Below are positions 61,624-64,000 of a stretch of 64,000 nucleotides of DNA, piece by piece. The position numbers were made by a program, and so were the translations under genes. Numbering within the stretch: position 1 is the first letter of the stretch; every line of letters starts with the position of its first letter. This stretch comes from Caldipriscus sp964426895 (GTDB lineage: Bacteria > Hydrothermota > Hydrothermia > LBFQ01): assembly GCA_964426895.1 (NCBI GenBank), contig CAYRSH010000001.1:1-64000 (forward strand), given 5' to 3'. The notes under the pieces were generated by a model that ran no database searches, had not been told where the DNA came from, and saw only the letters and a list, made by a program, of their open reading frames with translations.

Positions 61624-64000
61624 ATGAAAAAGAAGTATGTGTATTTCTTTGGAAACGGGGTTGCGGAGGGTTATGGGTTGGAAAGGGATAAAATCAGGAT
61701 GTTGTTGGGGGGTAAAGGTGCGGGTTTGCACGAAATGGCACATGCGGGTTTGCCCGTTCCTCCGGGTTTTACCATAACCACTGAGGTGTGCTCTTATTAT
61801 TACAAGCATAACAAAACCTTCCCCGAAGGTTTGGAGGAGGAGGTTTTGGAAAACTTAAAAAGAGTTGAGGAGGCAAAGGGGCAAAGGTTTGGAGATCCTA
61901 ATAATCCCTTGTTAGTTTCCGTTAGGTCTGGGGCACCTGTTTCCATGCCCGGTATGATGGATACGATACTAAACTTGGGTATAAACGATGAAATCGTTAA
62001 AGGTTTGTCCAAAATGGCAAACGAAAGGTTTGCCTACGATGCTTATAGGCGTTTCATCCAGATGTTTGGGGATGTCGTTTTGAAGATAGATAAGGAGGAG
62101 TTTGAAAGGGAATTGGACGAGATTAAAAGGGAGAAGGCTAAAAAGTTGGGTAAGGATTTCAAGGAAATAAGGGATGTTGATTTGGATGTCGAGGATTGGA
62201 AAGAAGCGGTTAATAGGTTTAAAGGGGTAATAAAGGGGCATGGGAAAACCTTACCCGATGATCCGTACGAACAACTATGGATGGCCGTAAGGGCGGTTTT
62301 TGATTCTTGGATGAATCCGAGGGCAATAGAATACAGGAAAATATATAAGATCCCCGAAGATTGGGGAACCGCTTGTAATGTTGTGGCTATGGTTTTTGGA
62401 AACTTGGGGGATGACAGCGGGACGGGTGTTATGTTCACAAGGGATCCTTCCACGGGAGAAAAGGTAATATATGGGGAATTTCTACCGAGCGCACAAGGGG
62501 AGGATATAGTGGCGGGTATAAGGACACCGATGCCTTTATCCGAATTAAAGAATTGGGATCCCGAGGTTTATAATCAGTTGATTGAGTTGGCGGAAAAGTT
62601 GGAGAGATATTATAGGGAAATGCAAGACATAGAATTCACCATAGAAAGAAAAAAGGTTTGGCTCCTCCAAACCCGCAGGGGTAAAAGGACTCCGAGGGCG
62701 GAAATAAAGATAGCGGTTGATATGGCAAAGGAAGGGCTTATATCAAAGGAAGAGGCAATATTAAGGGTGGATCCTTACAACCTTGAAAAGGTTTTGCACC
62801 CTTACATAGACGAGAAAAATGCACCCGAACCCATCGCTTCGGGGATACCGGCTTCACCGGGGGCGGCTACGGGTAAGGTTGTTTTTGACCCAGAGGAGGC
62901 TTATGAGTTAAAGGAGAAAGGCGAAAGAGTCATTTTGGTTAGAACGGAAACATCTCCGGAGGATATTAAGGGTATGGCAGCAGCGGTTGGAATCCTAACA
63001 TCAAGGGGTGGTAGGACATCGCATGCCGCCGTGGTTGCGAGGGGTATGGGTAAGCCGGCGGTGGTGGGCGCCGAGTCTTTGGAGATTCATGAAAAGGAAG
63101 GGTATTTCACCGTCAAAGACATTAAAGTTTCAAAGGGCGATGTTATTACCATAGATGGTGGAACGGGAAAGATATATCTCGGAGATGTTCCTAAGGTTAT
63201 GCCCGAAATATCCGGGGAAGTGGCGGATATTTTGAGTTGGGCGGATGAATACAGGGATATAGGGGTTAGGGCTAATGCCGATACCCCAAAGGATGCAAAG
63301 ATCGCGAGGGAATTCGGTGCCGAGGGTATAGGTTTGGCGAGAACAGAGCATATGTTTTTCGGCGAGGATAGGATTTGGGATTTCAGGGTTATGATACTCT
63401 TCGCCGAGGAAAAGGGCGAGAATTATGAGAAGGCAAAGGAAAGGATAAAGAATTACCAAAGGGAAGACTTTAAGGGTATATTAAAAGAAATGGATGGACT
63501 TCCGGTTATTATTAGGCTTTTGGATCCGCCACTTCACGAATTCTTGCCGAAGGATGAGAGGCAAATAAACGAAATGGCCAATAGGTTAAAAGTTCAACCT
63601 GAAAGGATAAGGGCTTTGGTTGAGGCAACCAAGGAGATGAACCCCATGCTTGGGCATAGGGGTGTGAGGTTGGCCATAACTTTCCCGGATATATACATTA
63701 TGCAAACCGAGGCCATTGCGGAAGCATATTTGAAACTTAAAAAAGAGGGCTTTAATCCAAAACCCAAGATCATGCTGCCCTTGGTTGCCTTTGAAAGCGA
63801 GATGAAACTGATGAGGGAGATAATAACCGAGACCCTTAAAAAATACGGTATTGAAAGCGAAATAGAGATCGGAACCATGATTGAACTCCCGAGGGCGGCT
63901 ATAATGGCCGATAAAATAGCGGAATATGCGGACTTTTTCTCCTACGGTACGAACGACTTAACCCAAACAACCTTAGGGTTTTCAAGGGATGATGTGGGTA
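61624..64000 (+). CDS. ppdK: Pyruvate, phosphate dikinase (C-terminus beyond window)
   Basis: About 792 codons visible, open to the window end; full PPDKs are ~880 residues. Converts pyruvate, ATP and phosphate to PEP, AMP and PPi. N-terminal nucleotide-binding domain ('LLGGKGAGLHEMAHAGLPVP', 'SVRSGAPVSMPGMMDTILN'), phosphohistidine loop 'SRGGRTSHAAVVARGMGKPA', then the TIM barrel with 'IGLARTEHMFF'. ATG 61624 lies 9 nt after TAGAAT. Points to PPi-linked glycolysis or gluconeogenesis. Confidence 0.97.
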   Translation, partial: MKKKYVYFFGNGVAEGYGLERDKIRMLLGGKGAGLHEMAHAGLPVPPGFTITTEVCSYYYKHNKTFPEGLEEEVLENLKRVEEAKGQRFGDPNNPLLVSVRSGAPVSMPGMMDTILNLGINDEIVKGLSKMANERFAYDAYRRFIQMFGDVVLKIDKEEFERELDEIKREKAKKLGKDFKEIRDVDLDVEDWKEAVNRFKGVIKGHGKTLPDDPYEQLWMAVRAVFDSWMNPRAIEYRKIYKIPEDWGTACNVVAMVFGNLGDDSGTGVMFTRDPSTGEKVIYGEFLPSAQGEDIVAGIRTPMPLSELKNWDPEVYNQLIELAEKLERYYREMQDIEFTIERKKVWLLQTRRGKRTPRAEIKIAVDMAKEGLISKEEAILRVDPYNLEKVLHPYIDEKNAPEPIASGIPASPGAATGKVVFDPEEAYELKEKGERVILVRTETSPEDIKGMAAAVGILTSRGGRTSHAAVVARGMGKPAVVGAESLEIHEKEGYFTVKDIKVSKGDVITIDGGTGKIYLGDVPKVMPEISGEVADILSWADEYRDIGVRANADTPKDAKIAREFGAEGIGLARTEHMFFGEDRIWDFRVMILFAEEKGENYEKAKERIKNYQREDFKGILKEMDGLPVIIRLLDPPLHEFLPKDERQINEMANRLKVQPERIRALVEATKEMNPMLGHRGVRLAITFPDIYIMQTEAIAEAYLKLKKEGFNPKPKIMLPLVAFESEMKLMREIITETLKKYGIESEIEIGTMIELPRAAIMADKIAEYADFFSYGTNDLTQTTLGFSRDDVG

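Noticed and set aside
61573..61809. Long N-terminal extension of the NuoG-like protein
   Set aside because: It would be antisense to ppdK and lacks family similarity; the ferredoxin domain and promoter set ATG 61572.
1..64000. CRISPR arrays, IS elements, prophage or rRNA
   Set aside because: No regularly spaced repeats, transposase or phage genes, or rRNA sequence seen.

Overview
The window is a gene-dense stretch of a diderm, probably thermophilic bacterium. Arg is written mostly as AGG and Ile often as ATA. There is an LptD-like protein, a TonB-receptor-type barrel and other outer-membrane barrels, and several secreted proteins end in domains that resemble type IX secretion (T9SS) sorting tails. 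The gene mix suggests a member of the FCB/WOR-3/Hydrothermae neighbourhood, but that placement is inference. Three runs of exactly 100 N (20439-20538, 28101-28200, 49832-49931) mark it as a scaffolded draft, probably a metagenome-assembled genome.

Layout. 1-6.75 kb (minus): pyrH, a secreted repeat protein, an M24 peptidase, rsgA, trmH, tyrS and a type I R-M specificity subunit cut by the window edge. 6.9-11.2 kb: a TPR protein, a phosphoesterase, an agmatinase-like enzyme, a sugar-nucleotide epimerase and tRNA-Tyr. 11.3-14.7 kb: an ABC exporter pair and frr-uppS-cdsA. 14.7-16.5 kb: rsmH with a 60-residue FtsL-like protein. 16.6-20.3 kb: 3-hydroxyacyl-CoA dehydrogenase, a dolichol-phosphate-mannose-synthase-like enzyme, a glycerol-1-phosphate dehydrogenase homologue, a nucleotidyltransferase-like protein and tRNA-Ser. 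20.6-27.6 kb: mdh-sco1-PCuAC, an SDR, hisC, htpX and a GT4 glycosyltransferase. 27.6-32.1 kb: a secreted protein, a TonB-receptor-type barrel, murA and tRNA-Lys. 32.2-38.6 kb: an acyl-CoA dehydrogenase and an envelope cluster. 38.6-48 kb: dnaK, hflX, a Ser/Thr kinase, a TPR protein, a sorted secreted protein and cca. 48-53 kb: efp-accB-DUF502-corC-hprK, then a type II R-M pair. 53-61.6 kb: queF-lptD facing an operon of NuoG-like, TPR, Wzz/BY-kinase and creatininase genes. The window ends inside ppdK.

The most striking feature is architectural. (1) Almost every transcription unit has a TANAAT -10 box only 6-10 nt before the start codon, or before the first tRNA base: 25 CDS and 3 tRNAs. This predicts pervasive leaderless transcription. 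(2) All three tRNA genes are followed within 3-5 nt by the start codon of a protein gene (TTG epimerase, ATG hypothetical, TTG murA), so tRNA 3'-end maturation would itself create a nearly leaderless mRNA, like mitochondrial tRNA punctuation. (3) Nine of ten convergent gene pairs overlap at their stop codons, leaving no room for intrinsic terminators. (4) Many envelope proteins start with an uncharged hydrophobic stretch of only about 6-10 residues where a signal peptide is expected. Several of these starts are fixed by an in-frame stop just upstream.

The type II R-M pair breaks these rules: it has a leader of about 40 nt, clear Shine-Dalgarno sequences and mixed Arg codons, and looks imported. 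No CRISPR array, rRNA, IS element or prophage was seen. No stretch over 300 bases lacks a gene, apart from the region around the first assembly gap.
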